Origin: Calditrichota bacterium
GTDB lineage: Bacteria > Electryoneota > RPQS01
Length of the DNA stretch: 6,612 bases
Direction: 5' to 3'
NCBI GenBank assembly: GCA_020057985.1
Contig: JAGVEU010000274.1
Coordinates: 1 to 6,612, forward strand
Position 1 is the stretch's first letter. Each line of letters opens with the position of its first letter. The position numbers were made by a program, and so were the translations under genes. Shown piece by piece: positions 6,528 through 6,612 of this stretch. Under the pieces are notes generated by a model. It worked only from the letters and a program-made list of their open reading frames with translations, was not told the DNA's origin and did not search any database.

Positions 6528-6612
6528 GCCTGCTAGTGCCGTTTCAAGAAAGGTTGACTCGAATGTCTCTATGTCGCGCGGTTGGTTTTTGGGGTAGCTG
6601 ATTTCGATACGC
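6528..6612 (-). other. Upstream stretch of 85 bases, no assignable gene; nuoE frame remains open
   Basis: No convincing promoter, RNA gene or terminator is visible. In the frame of the NuoE-like gene all 28 codons up to the edge are open (the stretch includes PRDIETFESTFLETALAG just before the ATG), with no ATG, GTG or TTG among them. The other two minus-strand frames end in stops at 6571-6569 (preceded by VSKSATPKTNRAT) and 6546-6544, and either could be the tail of an upstream gene. I cannot choose between an N-terminal extension starting outside the window, the end of another operon gene, and chance. Confidence 0.4.

Noticed and set aside
6528..6612. A sigma70-type promoter upstream of the operon (TTGAAA near 6550)
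   Set aside because: No matching -10 box at a suitable distance before the ATG; the operon may well begin outside the window.

Overview
The window holds one tightly packed operon, read entirely on the minus strand (right to left), of six genes. They look like subunits of a single soluble, cytoplasmic NiFe-hydrogenase/NAD(H) oxidoreductase complex. None has a visible signal peptide or membrane segment. The ribosome binding sites, ATGA stop/start overlaps and near absence of intergenic DNA are bacterial in style. The protein families (NuoE/NuoF, MvhA/G/D, HdrA) point to a strictly anaerobic, H2-metabolising bacterium, quite possibly from an uncultured phylum. The sequence alone does not let me name the lineage.

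In transcription order: 6527-6009 is a NuoE/HydC-like [2Fe-2S] protein. 6012-3991 is a NuoF/HydB-like FMN and NAD(H)-binding subunit with an extra N-terminal [2Fe-2S] domain and a C-terminal 2[4Fe-4S] ferredoxin domain. 3979-2225 is a chimaera: its front third is HoxU/NuoG-like and the rest is HdrA-like. 2228-1737 is MvhD. 1728-757 is the hydrogenase small subunit (MvhG-like). 760-1 is the first 253 residues of the NiFe large subunit (MvhA-like), cut by the window edge. Bases 6528-6612 hold no assignable gene, but the reading frame of the NuoE-like gene stays open through them.

The likely joint function is as follows. H2 is oxidised (or evolved) at the NiFe site of MvhA, and electrons pass through the three [4Fe-4S] clusters of MvhG. 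They then move via MvhD and/or the chimaeric Fe-S subunit to the FMN of the NuoF-like subunit, which exchanges hydride with NAD(P). The cofactor layout of the NuoE/NuoF pair resembles the bifurcating HydABC and NiFe-HydABCSL enzymes, so coupling H2 to NAD+ and ferredoxin together (flavin-based electron bifurcation at FMN) is a reasonable inference.

The unusual part is the combination. Components of the methanogen-type MvhADG-HdrA machine (MvhD, the HdrA C-terminal region, a group 3c-like hydrogenase) are joined to a HydBC-type NADH module. The HdrA part appears to have lost the N-terminal half of its flavin domain, and the HoxU-like part lacks the His-Cys3 cluster motif. No hdrB or hdrC is in the window.
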